Source: Clostridia bacterium (GTDB taxonomy: Bacteria; Bacillota; Clostridia; TANB77; UBA1234). From it: 64,000 nt of DNA. The notes beneath the pieces are model-generated. The model had not been told where the DNA came from, ran no database searches, and saw only the letters and a list, made by a program, of their open reading frames with translations. The position numbers and the translations under genes are program-made. Positions 18,455 to 26,378 of this stretch are shown here, piece after piece; the first letter of the stretch is position 1, and every line of letters begins with the position of its first letter. The DNA is taken from the NCBI GenBank assembly GCA_900765095.1, contig CAAFRB010000012.1:62001-126000 (forward strand). Reading direction: 5' to 3'.

Positions 18455-19510
18455 TTACTCTTCTGAAAGTCTTGCTGCTCTATCTGCTGCATTCAACGCA
18501 TCAATCATTTCATCAATATCACCATTTAAGAAAGAATCAACTTGATACATGCTAAGCCCAATTCTGTGATCAGTTATTCTACCTTGAGGGAAATTATATG
18601 TTCTGATTTTTTCAGATCTATCTCCGCTACCAACTTGACTTCTTCTCGCATCAGCTTGTTCTTTAGTTTGCTTTTCCAATTCTGCTTCATATAATTTAGC
18701 TCTAAGCATTGACATAGCAGTTTCTCTATTTTGAATTTGTGAACGCTCTGTTTGACATTCTACGACCACTCCAGTTGGTATATGTGTTATCCTAATTGCA
18801 GATTCTGTTTTATTAATGTGTTGTCCACCAGCACCACTAGCTCTAAAAGTATCAACTTTTAAATCTGCCGGATTTATCTCTATTTCAACATCACTAACTT
18901 CCGGCAATACTGCAACTGTTGCAGTCGATGTGTGAATTCTGCCACTTGATTCAGTATCAGGAACTCTTTGCACTCTATGAACTCCACTCTCAAATTTCAA
19001 TCTGCTATATGCTCCTTTTCCTGTAATCATAAAAGTGACTTCTTTTATTCCACCAAGTTCCGTTTCGTTCAAGTTAACTACTTCCAATTTCCAACGCTTC
19101 TTCTCAGCATACATACTGTACATTCTAAATAAATCAGCAGCAAACAATGAAGATTCTTCACCGCCAGCTCCGCCTCTAATTTCAACAATAACATTCTTAT
19201 CGTCATTAGGATCCTTTGGAACTAATAGAAGTTTTAATTCTTCCTCTATCTTAGGAAGTTTTTCTTTATTTTCGTCAAGTTCAGCTTGAGCTAAATCATG
19301 CATTTCTTTATCATTAAGCATTTCCTTTAAATCTTCAATAGCTTTCTCTACTTTTTTATATTCTCTGTATTTCTCAACAATATCTGCAATATCAGCGTGC
19401 TCTTTCATAAGCTTTTGCCACTCAGACTGATTTGCAATTACTTCTGGATCACTAATCTTTTGATTTAATTCCTCATAACGTTTTTCCACGCTTTCTAACT
19501 TATCAAACAT
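18455..19510 (-). CDS. prfA: Peptide chain release factor 1
   Basis: RF1 releases the nascent peptide at UAA and UAG. The 351 residues include the catalytic GGQ in [16 protein letters not shown], the PxT recognition tripeptide (PDT in [10 protein letters not shown], where many RF1 have PAT) and the RF1-type [33 protein letters not shown] precedes the ATG. prmC, its usual partner, is not adjacent. Confidence 0.96.
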   Translation of the reverse strand: MFDKLESVEKRYEELNQKISDPEVIANQSEWQKLMKEHADIADIVEKYREYKKVEKAIEDLKEMLNDKEMHDLAQAELDENKEKLPKIEEELKLLLVPKDPNDDKNVIVEIRGGAGGEESSLFAADLFRMYSMYAEKKRWKLEVVNLNETELGGIKEVTFMITGKGAYSRLKFESGVHRVQRVPDTESSGRIHTSTATVAVLPEVSDVEIEINPADLKVDTFRASGAGGQHINKTESAIRITHIPTGVVVECQTERSQIQNRETAMSMLRAKLYEAELEKQTKEQADARRSQVGSGDRSEKIRTYNFPQGRITDHRIGLSMYQVDSFLNGDIDEMIDALNAADRAARLSEE

Positions 19511-19703
19511 TTTTATTATCCACCTTTTTCATAATCTCGCGCAAACATTATATTACAAAGTTCAATAATTTGCAACCGCTATTTCATCGCACTTTACGCA
19601 CACAAAACACAATTTCAAATTCTATTTGTTAAACAATAAGTAATATTCTTACATTCCTTCTAATACACTTCTGGGAATTACGCTTAAATAACGTTCTTCA
19701 AAA

Positions 19704-21722
19704 TCAATATGTTTTCACTTCATGATTTTTAGTATCATTAATAAACGTATATTTTGAAGTAGTACTAAGCTTAACTAATTCACTATTTATCTGACTTACT
19801 TCAACAGAATTCGTTCCAACAGGTACTGCCTCTGCCAGAACCGCCAACATTCCACTATTTATATAAATTGTATCAATCTTTTTGCTATTAATTATAACAT
19901 AACTATATTCTGTAAAACCTTCACCTTTAATATAAAATAAATCCCCCGAATTTATCACATCATCTATTTTTATTTCGTTTAATCCAAATTTCATATTTAC
20001 AGGTCTACGTTTTCTTATATTAGAATAATTTTCTCCGTATAATATGTCGTAAGAAATTAGTTTTAAATAGTACTTGTATCTATCATCATTTTTGAAAGTT
20101 TGATGTATTTTTGGTAATATCCCACCGTCCATATCAATTCGATTTAAAACTACGGAACTAAGTTGGTAAGCACAAATATCATTATCTTTTTTCTCATGAC
20201 TATAATTTGTCCAAATGCAGTACTCAGTTTGATACTCATTTATCCCATTTAAATCATCATCACTTATTGGCAAGGCTGGCAAATGATCACCATAAACTAC
20301 TAGTGCCACAGGTTCCGGATAATTTTTGAGAGCCTCAATCAACTCTCCTAAAAAAACATCCACTTCATGTATTTGATTAATATAATATTCAAATTCATTT
20401 TTTAATTCTATTTCTTCTTTAGAATCAAAATTCATGTTGTCTACCGATATTAATTTATTGTATTCAATCTCATCCTTTGGATATTTTCCGTGTGATTGTA
20501 CACTAACAGCAAAAATAAAATCTCTATCTTCCGAACTTTCAAGTGTTTCTAATATTTCTTTTTTTAGTACTTTGTCTTTTGCCCAAGAAATTTCGTTTTT
20601 TTCAACATTGCACATATATTCTACAGGAATAAAAGTTTCAAATCCTAAATTAGGATAAACTTTGTTTCTTCCATAAAATGTAGCAGTATGATTATGTATT
20701 GCCGTAGTTTTATATCCTTTTTCACAAAAAATATACGCTAAACTTTCACAAGTTTCACCCTTAAGTACTGTTTGATACGGATATTCTCCAATACCGAAAT
20801 TATCAAGATTCATGCCTGTAAGTACTTCAAATTCGGTATTAGCCGTACCACCACCCATACTCGGAACTCTAAGTTTTCCTGTTGAACATAGTTCTTTAAG
20901 TTTAGTAAAATTAGGTATAGGATTTTCAGAACATTCAATATTTTTTAAATACGACACATCAAAAAAAGACTCCAATTGAAGGAAAATTAAATTAGGTCTT
21001 AATTCATTATCTGTTTGTGATAAATTTGCTTCGTTCAAAATTGTATCAATCGCCAATTTAGAATAGTTTCTTGGCTTATCTATACCGTTATCCACTATAC
21101 TTCTCGAAAAACAATACACAAATCCAATATCATCATACGCCTTCGTCAACACAGCAAAACTACCATTTTTAGTAGCATAAGCTGTGAGCATATTAGTAGA
21201 TATAAAAACCACAATCGCAGTAACAATAACTGTTAAGATTCCCCTTTTTATCGGAATTTTTCGCTTTGGCAACTTAATCCACGCATATACAATTCCCGTT
21301 ATTGCAAGTACAATAGATATAGACATCAATACTATTTGAAATGTGTTTAGATAAATATGTAGCATCGTAATTCCACTCTTCGCAATCGAAAAATCTATAA
21401 GAGAAAGTGGCGTTACCCTGAAGAAAAGTACAATTGCATTAATAATTCCAAGCACTATCCAAAAAACAGAAGACAGCATCACCCATGAATCTCTTCGCCT
21501 AAACAATAGTCCAAAACTACACATCATAAATATTATTAAGACGTTATATCCGAAAAATATCGGATGATTAAACAAATGCTCAAGTCCACCAATCACTGAA
21601 TGTCTACTAAAACTTTCCACAATCAAATTCACTAGAAAAGCAATAACTGCCATCTGAACTACTGGCTCATTAATATATATTTTTCTAACTTTTTTCATAA
21701 GTTCTAATACTTTTTGCTTCAT
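19704..21722 (-). CDS. LtaS-type phosphoglycerol transferase with C-terminal extension
   Basis: This 672-residue sulfatase-fold enzyme probably adds glycerol-phosphate to a lipoteichoic acid or related glycolipid outside the membrane. Five hydrophobic segments occupy about 20-200. The extracellular domain has the nucleophile region GGGTANTEFEVLTG and the metal motif YGDHLP. After the catalytic domain comes an IPT-like beta domain (about 595-660: KIDDVINSGDLFYIKGEGF), unusual for LtaS. The start is ATG at 21722, weakly supported by AAGGGTG; an upstream TTG at 21785 has no site. It stands alone between prfA and an acetyltransferase. Confidence 0.8.
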   Translation of the reverse strand: MKQKVLELMKKVRKIYINEPVVQMAVIAFLVNLIVESFSRHSVIGGLEHLFNHPIFFGYNVLIIFMMCSFGLLFRRRDSWVMLSSVFWIVLGIINAIVLFFRVTPLSLIDFSIAKSGITMLHIYLNTFQIVLMSISIVLAITGIVYAWIKLPKRKIPIKRGILTVIVTAIVVFISTNMLTAYATKNGSFAVLTKAYDDIGFVYCFSRSIVDNGIDKPRNYSKLAIDTILNEANLSQTDNELRPNLIFLQLESFFDVSYLKNIECSENPIPNFTKLKELCSTGKLRVPSMGGGTANTEFEVLTGMNLDNFGIGEYPYQTVLKGETCESLAYIFCEKGYKTTAIHNHTATFYGRNKVYPNLGFETFIPVEYMCNVEKNEISWAKDKVLKKEILETLESSEDRDFIFAVSVQSHGKYPKDEIEYNKLISVDNMNFDSKEEIELKNEFEYYINQIHEVDVFLGELIEALKNYPEPVALVVYGDHLPALPISDDDLNGINEYQTEYCIWTNYSHEKKDNDICAYQLSSVVLNRIDMDGGILPKIHQTFKNDDRYKYYLKLISYDILYGENYSNIRKRRPVNMKFGLNEIKIDDVINSGDLFYIKGEGFTEYSYVIINSKKIDTIYINSGMLAVLAEAVPVGTNSVEVSQINSELVKLSTTSKYTFINDTKNHEVKTY

Positions 21723-21834
21723 ATCAACACCCTTGTCTATGACATTTTCACAAATAATTATGTAACAACAAGTTCTAAAAATCAACTTCTTAGAACAATA
21801 TTTGCAGTCAACACCTAAAACAAAAACACTAATA

Positions 21835-22410
21835 CTATTTAATATTTTTGTTTTTAATATGTCCTTCCTTGAATTCCTCTGCTAAAATATCCATATAAAT
21901 CTTGTCATAATACTTGCCATTCACAAATACTGCTTTTCTCCTTCTTCCATACTCTTTAAAACCTGCTTTTTCGTAGCATCTTTTAGCTCTACTATTACAT
22001 TCAATAAGAGTCAAACCTATGTTATTTAGATTTAAATAATTAAAAGCAAAGTCAAGCAACAACTTAATAGCCTCTGTTCCATAGCCCTTACTTCTATCAT
22101 CATTTTCCCCTATCAATATTCCAAGCTCTGCACTTCTATCAATATAGTTAATCTTAATAAGGCTTATATTTCCAAGTAATCTATCACCATCAATAGCAAC
22201 AATATCAAAAAGCATATCTTTATTTGAAGAATACTTAAGCCTATCTTCCAACCAATCTCTTTCTTTTTCAAGAGAGTATATATTCGAACTCGTCCCTGTA
22301 TAATCCGTTATATTAAAGTCGTTCATCCACCTTGTATATATCTCAGCATCTTCAGATGTTGCTGGTGATAAATACACATTTTCACCTAATATTTTTTTAT
22401 AATAGCCCAT
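21835..22410 (-). CDS. GNAT acetyltransferase (RimJ/RimL type)
   Basis: This 191-residue GNAT-fold enzyme should transfer an acetyl group from acetyl-CoA to an N-terminus or small amine. It opens with GENVYLSPATSEDAEIYTRWMND, typical of the RimJ/L group. The acetyl-CoA loop is recognisable in DRSKGYGTEAIKLLLDFAF, and FNYLNLNNIGLTLIECNSRA then YEKAGFKEYGRRRKA is the usual end. GGAGGTGTAGCG precedes the ATG. Neighbours give no hint of the substrate. Confidence 0.87.
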   Translation of the reverse strand: MGYYKKILGENVYLSPATSEDAEIYTRWMNDFNITDYTGTSSNIYSLEKERDWLEDRLKYSSNKDMLFDIVAIDGDRLLGNISLIKINYIDRSAELGILIGENDDRSKGYGTEAIKLLLDFAFNYLNLNNIGLTLIECNSRAKRCYEKAGFKEYGRRRKAVFVNGKYYDKIYMDILAEEFKEGHIKNKNIK

Positions 22411-22489
22411 CGCTACACCTCCAAAATCAAATTTATATACAAATTCTTTTTAACTATAATATCACATCTTTTAATTTTATTAAACATTT

Positions 22490-22545
22490 TATAATTAATG
22501 AAAAAACAATACGTAAAATATTACAAATTTGTTATTTTACAATTG
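22490..22545 (+). repeat. Possible decayed copy of the dispersed element
   Basis: GAAAAAACAATACGTAAAAT followed by ATTACAAATTTGTTATTTTA aligns with the core of the dispersed element, but the terminal repeats are largely gone. It may be chance in AT-rich DNA. Confidence 0.35.
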
Positions 22546-22591
22546 ATCGAGCAAAGGCTAATTCCTATTGAATTTCACCCCATCATAAGAA

Positions 22592-22615
22592 TAGAGGTGG
22601 CAATCGCCACCTCTA
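22592..22615. repeat. 10-bp-stem hairpin overlapping a stop codon
   Basis: TAGAGGTGGC and GCCACCTCTA pair around AATC. On the minus strand the stem begins with the TAG stop of the small membrane protein gene. No U-tract follows, so it may protect the transcript's 3' end rather than terminate it. Confidence 0.5.
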
Positions 22616-22870
22616 CTCTCCAAGAGCCCAGACCAACGCACAAATAATAGCAATTCCCATTAATATTATTTGTGCCTCGTCTGATAGGAACTCTCCTACC
22701 AATGCCAGGGCAACCCATAACCAAAAGAGTCTTTTAATGTGCCACCAAATCCGTGGCTTTTTCCCTCGTGCAATCGCAACCAATGCTACAATCAACACCA
22801 TGGTGAATATTGTCCCTAACGAGAGTTGATTAAACAACCTCTCGACAACATTCATCAACCCCTTAATCAT
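22613..22870 (-). CDS. Small two-helix membrane protein A
   Basis: I do not recognise this 85-residue protein. It has a short N-terminal amphipathic stretch, a transmembrane helix (about 18-34), the basic turn RGKKPRIWWHIKR, and two closely spaced hydrophobic segments to the C-terminus. TTACAGGAGGAATGTGAACT precedes the ATG. It lies 22 bases after protein B, which has the same length, the same RGKK turn after the first helix, and the same ending of a polar stretch plus helix, so the two look like diverged tandem paralogues. Base and codon use is more GC-rich than in neighbours, suggesting acquisition. Pore, immunity or toxin roles are possible but unsupported. Confidence 0.65.
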   Translation of the reverse strand: MIKGLMNVVERLFNQLSLGTIFTMVLIVALVAIARGKKPRIWWHIKRLFWLWVALALVGEFLSDEAQIILMGIAIICALVWALGE

Positions 22871-22892
22871 AGTTCACATTCCTCCTGTAATG

Positions 22893-23147
22893 TCAAATCA
22901 AGAATATTCCTATCCCGCCGATACAAACAATTGCCAAAACAATCATTTGCTGATTTTTCGGAATTATGTCCGCCAGAATCGAAAAAGCAAACATAATAAT
23001 AAAGAACTTTATGTAAGTCTTTATTATTACTAGCACCTTTTTCCCTCTCACCAACCTTTCCAAAATGACAATGCCTAATACTGCAAAAAGGATTTCACTT
23101 GTGAGGATTGTAGAAAGTGTCTCACTTATTATCCGACAGATATTCAT
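22893..23147 (-). CDS. Small two-helix membrane protein B
   Basis: I do not recognise this 84-residue protein. The ATG at 23147 is chosen because AGGAGG lies 6 bases before it; the ATG at 23153 touches the site. The first helix (about 18-33) is followed by RGKKVLVIIKTYIK, a second helix, a short polar loop (ADIIPKNQQ) and a third hydrophobic segment ending GGIGIFLI. It matches the neighbouring protein A in layout and in the RGKK turn. It sits between a broken Nudix gene and protein A in a small accessory patch. Confidence 0.65.
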   Translation of the reverse strand: MNICRIISETLSTILTSEILFAVLGIVILERLVRGKKVLVIIKTYIKFFIIMFAFSILADIIPKNQQMIVLAIVCIGGIGIFLI

Positions 23148-23237
23148 ATCCATCCTCCTACTAAAATTTTGTCACCACTCTAATTTTAACCCATATTTTG
23201 AATTATGTCAACACGAATGTTACAATCATGTTAGCAT

Positions 23238-23438
23238 TTACTTTAACGCTCCCATTTCTTCAAGAAACTCTCTTTTTAATGCTGTTTCGGAATCCTCACC
23301 TATCATTATTCTACCACCTGGTATTGCAAAAAAATCATCTTTTTTGCTCTTATGTAATAATATCTTATCTCCATTTTTTATTATTGTTGCAACTCTATAA
23401 TTAAATTTTATATTTTCTATCATCACTGAAACGTCCAT
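23238..23438 (-). pseudogene. Nudix hydrolase, truncated after the Nudix box
   Basis: The 66 codons encode the start of a Nudix domain, including an intact box: GGRIMIGEDSETALKREFLEEMG. A stop follows four residues later, where a functional enzyme needs about 80 more residues. No continuation is visible in other frames downstream, where the sequence becomes non-coding. GGAGGAATAAA precedes the ATG, so it may still be translated. A degraded gene is the likeliest reading. Confidence 0.75.
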
Positions 23439-23466
23439 TTTATTCCTCCATATTCTTAATCATATT

Positions 23467-23808
23467 TTATACTTTTTCAATTCTTATTCCTACAACACCA
23501 TATGTTTTTTGTTTTTTAGGTGTATAAAACTCTTCTAATACTGTCAATAATTCTTTTTTCGTCATTAATGAATCTGCTAACATACTTATATCAAAATCAT
23601 TAAACAACTCTTCGAATGAATTATAACGAAGCAATCCAATAACTTTAACTCTTAATGTCTTTTCCAATCCTGGTTCTTTCTGAAAAATTATTGTATCGCC
23701 CACATTGATTTTTTGCCTTTTTTCATCATAAAGTCTTAATTCAATACGTTTTGTTCCACAATCTATAAAATCAAAATACTTAGGTTGTAATTTTAAAATA
23801 TGCTCCAT
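23467..23808 (-). CDS. ASCH-domain protein
   Basis: The 113 residues form an ASCH (PUA-like) fold: the N-terminal KLQPKYFDFIDCGTKRIELRLYDEKR contains the family's GxKxxExR motif, followed by VGDTIIF and a C-terminal KTYGVVGIRIEKV strand. ASCH proteins bind RNA or nucleotides and are often encoded in accessory regions; a few are ribonucleases or amidohydrolases. GAGGAGGTAGGAAAAT precedes the ATG. The product class is good; the role is unknown. Confidence 0.85.
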   Translation of the reverse strand: MEHILKLQPKYFDFIDCGTKRIELRLYDEKRQKINVGDTIIFQKEPGLEKTLRVKVIGLLRYNSFEELFNDFDISMLADSLMTKKELLTVLEEFYTPKKQKTYGVVGIRIEKV

Positions 23809-23822
23809 ATTTTCCTACCTCC

Positions 23823-23945
23823 TCAGTAATCGTAATAAAACAATTTTAATTTGTAAATAAATTTATCAAATAAATATAAAATTTTTTCTTTCACTCCAAG
23901 ACTTAATTTTGCTATTTTTCCATCTTTATTTTGTATATTTTCCAT
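23823..23945 (-). CDS. Possible 40-residue ORF before the ASCH gene
   Basis: An open frame from ATG at 23945 encodes a lysine-rich 40-residue peptide (ending LKLFYYDY). Its TGA overlaps the ASCH gene's GAGGAGG site. No ribosome binding site precedes it, so it may be a remnant or chance. Confidence 0.25.
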   Translation of the reverse strand: MENIQNKDGKIAKLSLGVKEKILYLFDKFIYKLKLFYYDY

Positions 23946-24002
23946 ATTTTACGTATCGGCAACTGTCAAAACCACTCATCATAGAGTAAAGAATAAAAAA
24001 AT

Positions 24003-24035
24003 AAATCCTTAAATTCATTGAAACTCTAAGGATTT
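24003..24035 (-). terminator. Terminator of the initiator tRNA
   Basis: On the minus strand AAATCCTTA and TAAGGATTT pair and are followed by ATTTTTTTATT, 10 bases beyond the tRNA end. Confidence 0.8.
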
Positions 24036-24044
24036 ACTGCTTTT

Positions 24045-24120
24045 TGGTTGCGAGGGCTGGACTCGAACCAGCGACCTCCGGGTTATGAGCCCGACGAGCT
24101 GCCAACTGCTCTACCTCGCG
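24045..24120 (-). tRNA. Initiator tRNA-fMet (CAT)
   Basis: This is a 76-base cloverleaf with anticodon loop CTCATAA and an encoded CCA. The first base pair is C-A mismatched and the anticodon stem contains GGG/CCC runs, both marks of the initiator tRNA. Confidence 0.96.
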
Positions 24121-24135
24121 ATATTTACTTAATAT

Positions 24136-24164
24136 AGTATATTCACTTTTAATAATTTTGTCAA
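24136..24164 (-). promoter_or_regulatory. Promoter of tRNA-fMet
   Basis: On the minus strand TTGACA (24164-24159) and TATACT (24141-24136) are 17 bases apart, 16 bases before the tRNA. The remaining gap to 24290 is AT-rich with no recognisable gene. Confidence 0.85.
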
Positions 24165-24289
24165 GCTTTTTATAATTTTTATTATGGTAATATTTTACAC
24201 TTTCTTTCGATTTCACTTGTATGGGTTAATTAATAAATTTATTTTTTCTATTATGCTGTTCTTCTATGCTCTTTTTAATTAAATTTTTC

Positions 24290-24424
24290 ATAATTATGCT
24301 ATCAAATTTACTCCTTTTAGATTCTGCATTGGAATGAACACCTCTATCATTCAATAATAGTTCACCACTATCAGGTGCTGTAAGGAACTTTCACCCTCAA
24401 GTTATTGCCCATGCTGGGCACGCC
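24290..24424 (-). mobile_element. 5' remnant of a group II (class C-like) intron
   Basis: On the minus strand the sequence starting near 24424 reads GCGTGCCCAGCATGGGC, then GAGGGTGAAAGTTCC. This closely follows the 5' end of class C group II introns, GUGUGCCCGGCAUGGG...AGGGUGAGAGUCCC. A further stem GCACCTGATAGTGGTGAAC follows, but the rest of domain I, the reverse transcriptase and domains V and VI are missing. It lies immediately after the terminator of the orphan gene, the site class C introns characteristically use. The end at 24290 is approximate. Confidence 0.6.
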
Positions 24425-24433
24425 TAACAGAAA

Positions 24434-24459
24434 ATGAGTGACTAAAATAGCCACTCATC
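24434..24459 (-). terminator. Terminator of the orphan gene, intron target
   Basis: On the minus strand ATGAGTGGCTA and TAGTCACTCAT pair with one mismatch, followed by TTTTCTGTTA and then the intron-like sequence. The stem plus T-run is both terminator and likely intron insertion site. Confidence 0.75.
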
Positions 24460-24467
24460 TTTAATCA

Positions 24468-24899
24468 TTAATCAGGAATATAATCATACCGAATATTGAT
24501 ACCTTCAAAGTCGAAAATTTGGTACCCTTCAGACTTATTTACACTCTCAAGTTTTGCAAAATGCTCAAGTGCACCTTGTACTTCCTTAAGTGCCTTATAG
24601 GATGGTCGTTCAATGCCCGTAGCCTGCTCAATCCAAAACCTTTCTGGTTTAATCAAAGAAAGCCTTTCAACATATCTTTCAATATCATACTCATCAAACC
24701 TTTTCGTGAGTTCAACTACAATCATTAAAAAATTAATACCTGATTCACGGAACCGCTCAACAATATTGTTGAAGTCTTCAGACAGAAAGTCATTAGCTCC
24801 TACCTTAAGCATCGCTCCTTTAATATCATCCTTAAATTTTTCAACAAATTTAAAAGTTTCCTCACAAGAATACGTTGTCATCACACTGATCCACTTCAT
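24468..24899 (-). CDS. Orphan 143-residue protein of unknown function
   Basis: I do not recognise this protein. The start at 24899 is set by GGGAGGAAACATC; a longer frame to 24950 lacks a site. The protein begins MKWISVMTTYSCEETF, has a central strand (INFLMIVVELTKRFDE) and a charged alpha-helical second half ending FEGINIRYDYIPD. It has no signal peptide or membrane segment. Codon use is more GC-rich than in neighbours, like the two small membrane proteins 2 kb away, and a group II intron remnant follows its terminator. I read it as accessory DNA. Confidence 0.6.
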   Translation of the reverse strand: MKWISVMTTYSCEETFKFVEKFKDDIKGAMLKVGANDFLSEDFNNIVERFRESGINFLMIVVELTKRFDEYDIERYVERLSLIKPERFWIEQATGIERPSYKALKEVQGALEHFAKLESVNKSEGYQIFDFEGINIRYDYIPD

Positions 24900-25107
24900 G
24901 ATGTTTCCTCCCTTTCGCTTTTTAATTGCAAAGCCAAAACTTTGAAACATTTGTAACCTGTCTATACATTATCACATAAATGCCTATGCGTCAACATTTT
25001 TAGCAACTATTTTTATGCAGAAACAAATGCCGTTACTTTTGTATTATATTAAATATTTCTTTTTGATACATTTCAAGTTCTTTACATTAAGCAAATAATT
25101 ATCGACA

Positions 25108-25971
25108 TTACTTTATTAATTTCAAAATATCTTCTTTTGAAAAGTTGTATTTAGAATTGCAAAAGTGGCATACCACTTCTACATTTTCATCTTTAGCAAG
25201 CTCTTCAATCTCGCTTTTTCCAAGACTTGCAATTGCTTCTTCCATTCTTTCCTTTGAGCAATCACATTTCCATTGTACTTTCATATCTTCAACCAAAAAA
25301 GTGTTTAAATCATCTGTTATGTATGTTGCTATTTCTTCTAATGACATTCCACTCTCCAGCATTTCCGTAATCGATTTGCTTTCTGCTACCCTTCTTTCCA
25401 TTAATACCAATATTTCTTCTGGTGTATCCGGTAATGCTTGTATTATATATCCTCCTGCTCTCTTCACGCTTCCGTCCTTATCTACTAAAACACCTAATGC
25501 AACTACTGTTGGTATTTGCTCTGAAGTTGCGAAATAATATGCAAAGTCCTCTGCAATTTCTCCCGTTTGAAGTGGCACTGTTCCAACATAAGGTTCTCCA
25601 ACTCCGATATCTCTTATTATTCTTAAATCTCCTTTTCCTACAACAGCACTTACATTTAATTTTCCATTTGACTTTAACTCTGCCTCAGCAAGTGGATTAC
25701 TAACGTATCCTTTTACATTTCCGTTCGATTTAGCGGTAACCAGCATTGAGCCTATAGGTCCATCTCCAAGCACTTGAAGTGTAAGCTTATCAGCGTTATT
25801 TTTCATCATTGTTCCCATCAATGTTCCCATTGTTAATAGTCTTCCAAGTGCAGCGGTTGGAGTTGGATTCAATTTGTGCAATTTTCTTGCTTCCTCTACC
25901 ACATCTGTTGTATCAACACAAGATACTCTAACCATATCCGCATGTGCCAAAAATTTCTTTAAAGTTCCCAT
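25108..25971 (-). CDS. hslO: Redox-regulated chaperone Hsp33
   Basis: Hsp33 holds unfolding proteins in the cytoplasm during oxidative stress, being activated by oxidation of a zinc centre. The 287 residues include all four zinc ligands at the C-terminus: CDC near 235 and CHFC near 268. The N-terminal domain has the GRLLTMGTLMGTM helix and a GPIGSMLVTA block. GGAGGAATAATTA precedes the ATG. A stem-loop separates it from csp upstream. Confidence 0.95.
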   Translation of the reverse strand: MGTLKKFLAHADMVRVSCVDTTDVVEEARKLHKLNPTPTAALGRLLTMGTLMGTMMKNNADKLTLQVLGDGPIGSMLVTAKSNGNVKGYVSNPLAEAELKSNGKLNVSAVVGKGDLRIIRDIGVGEPYVGTVPLQTGEIAEDFAYYFATSEQIPTVVALGVLVDKDGSVKRAGGYIIQALPDTPEEILVLMERRVAESKSITEMLESGMSLEEIATYITDDLNTFLVEDMKVQWKCDCSKERMEEAIASLGKSEIEELAKDENVEVVCHFCNSKYNFSKEDILKLIK

Positions 25972-25997
25972 TAATTATTCCTCCGTTCTTCATAATA

Positions 25998-26024
25998 AAA
26001 CTGAAAATCGGAGATTTTCAGTTT
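25998..26024 (-). terminator. Perfect 12-bp stem-loop between csp and hslO
   Basis: AAACTGAAAATC and GATTTTCAGTTT pair around a 3-base loop. On the minus strand TTTATTATG follows, so it could stop csp read-through or attenuate hslO, whose ATG lies about 25 bases further. Confidence 0.65.
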
Positions 26025-26035
26025 GTATAAATATT

Positions 26036-26060
26036 AAACCCCGCATGTAATGCGAGGTTT
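26036..26060 (-). terminator. Hairpin after csp
   Basis: AAACCCCGCAT pairs with ATGCGAGGTTT (one mismatch) about 20 bases beyond the csp stop. The following minus-strand run is AATATTTAT, a weak U-tract. Confidence 0.6.
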
Positions 26061-26081
26061 TAATCCGGGTTTATATCTATA

Positions 26082-26291
26082 TTACACTGTTGCAATTGTT
26101 GTAACATTAGCAGCTTGAGGACCTGCTTTTCCATCAACTATATCGAATTGAACTTCTGCGCCTTCATCTAATGTTTTATAGCCGTTCATTGAAATAGCTG
26201 AGTAGTGAACAAATACATCAGTACCACTTTCTCTTTCAATAAATCCAAATCCTTTCTCAGCGTTAAACCACTTAACTTTTCCTCTTTCCAT
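26082..26291 (-). CDS. Cold-shock protein (CspA family)
   Basis: This 69-residue OB-fold protein binds single-stranded RNA or DNA. RNP1 is KGFGFIE and RNP2 is VFVHYSAI, and the start [16 protein letters not shown] is typical. GTGGAGGAAATAAAAAG precedes the ATG. It has its own promoter and a leader of about 50 bases, then hairpins, so it is probably monocistronic. Confidence 0.96.
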   Translation of the reverse strand: MERGKVKWFNAEKGFGFIERESGTDVFVHYSAISMNGYKTLDEGAEVQFDIVDGKAGPQAANVTTIATV

Positions 26292-26346
26292 CTTTTTATT
26301 TCCTCCACTTCTTTAGTACTATAAATTGCCACTTGCAATTTTACTT

Positions 26347-26375
26347 AGTTTATCATACACACATATCATTGTCAA
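26347..26375 (-). promoter_or_regulatory. Extended -10 promoter for csp
   Basis: On the minus strand TTGACA (26375-26370) is followed 17 bases later by TAAACT (26352-26347), with the extended -10 dinucleotide TG just before it. It lies directly past the ctpA stop. Confidence 0.7.
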
Positions 26376-26378
26376 ATT

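Noticed and set aside
24034..24216. Minus-strand 60-codon frame across tRNA-fMet
   Set aside because: Its sequence is the tRNA and its promoter; no ribosome binding site.
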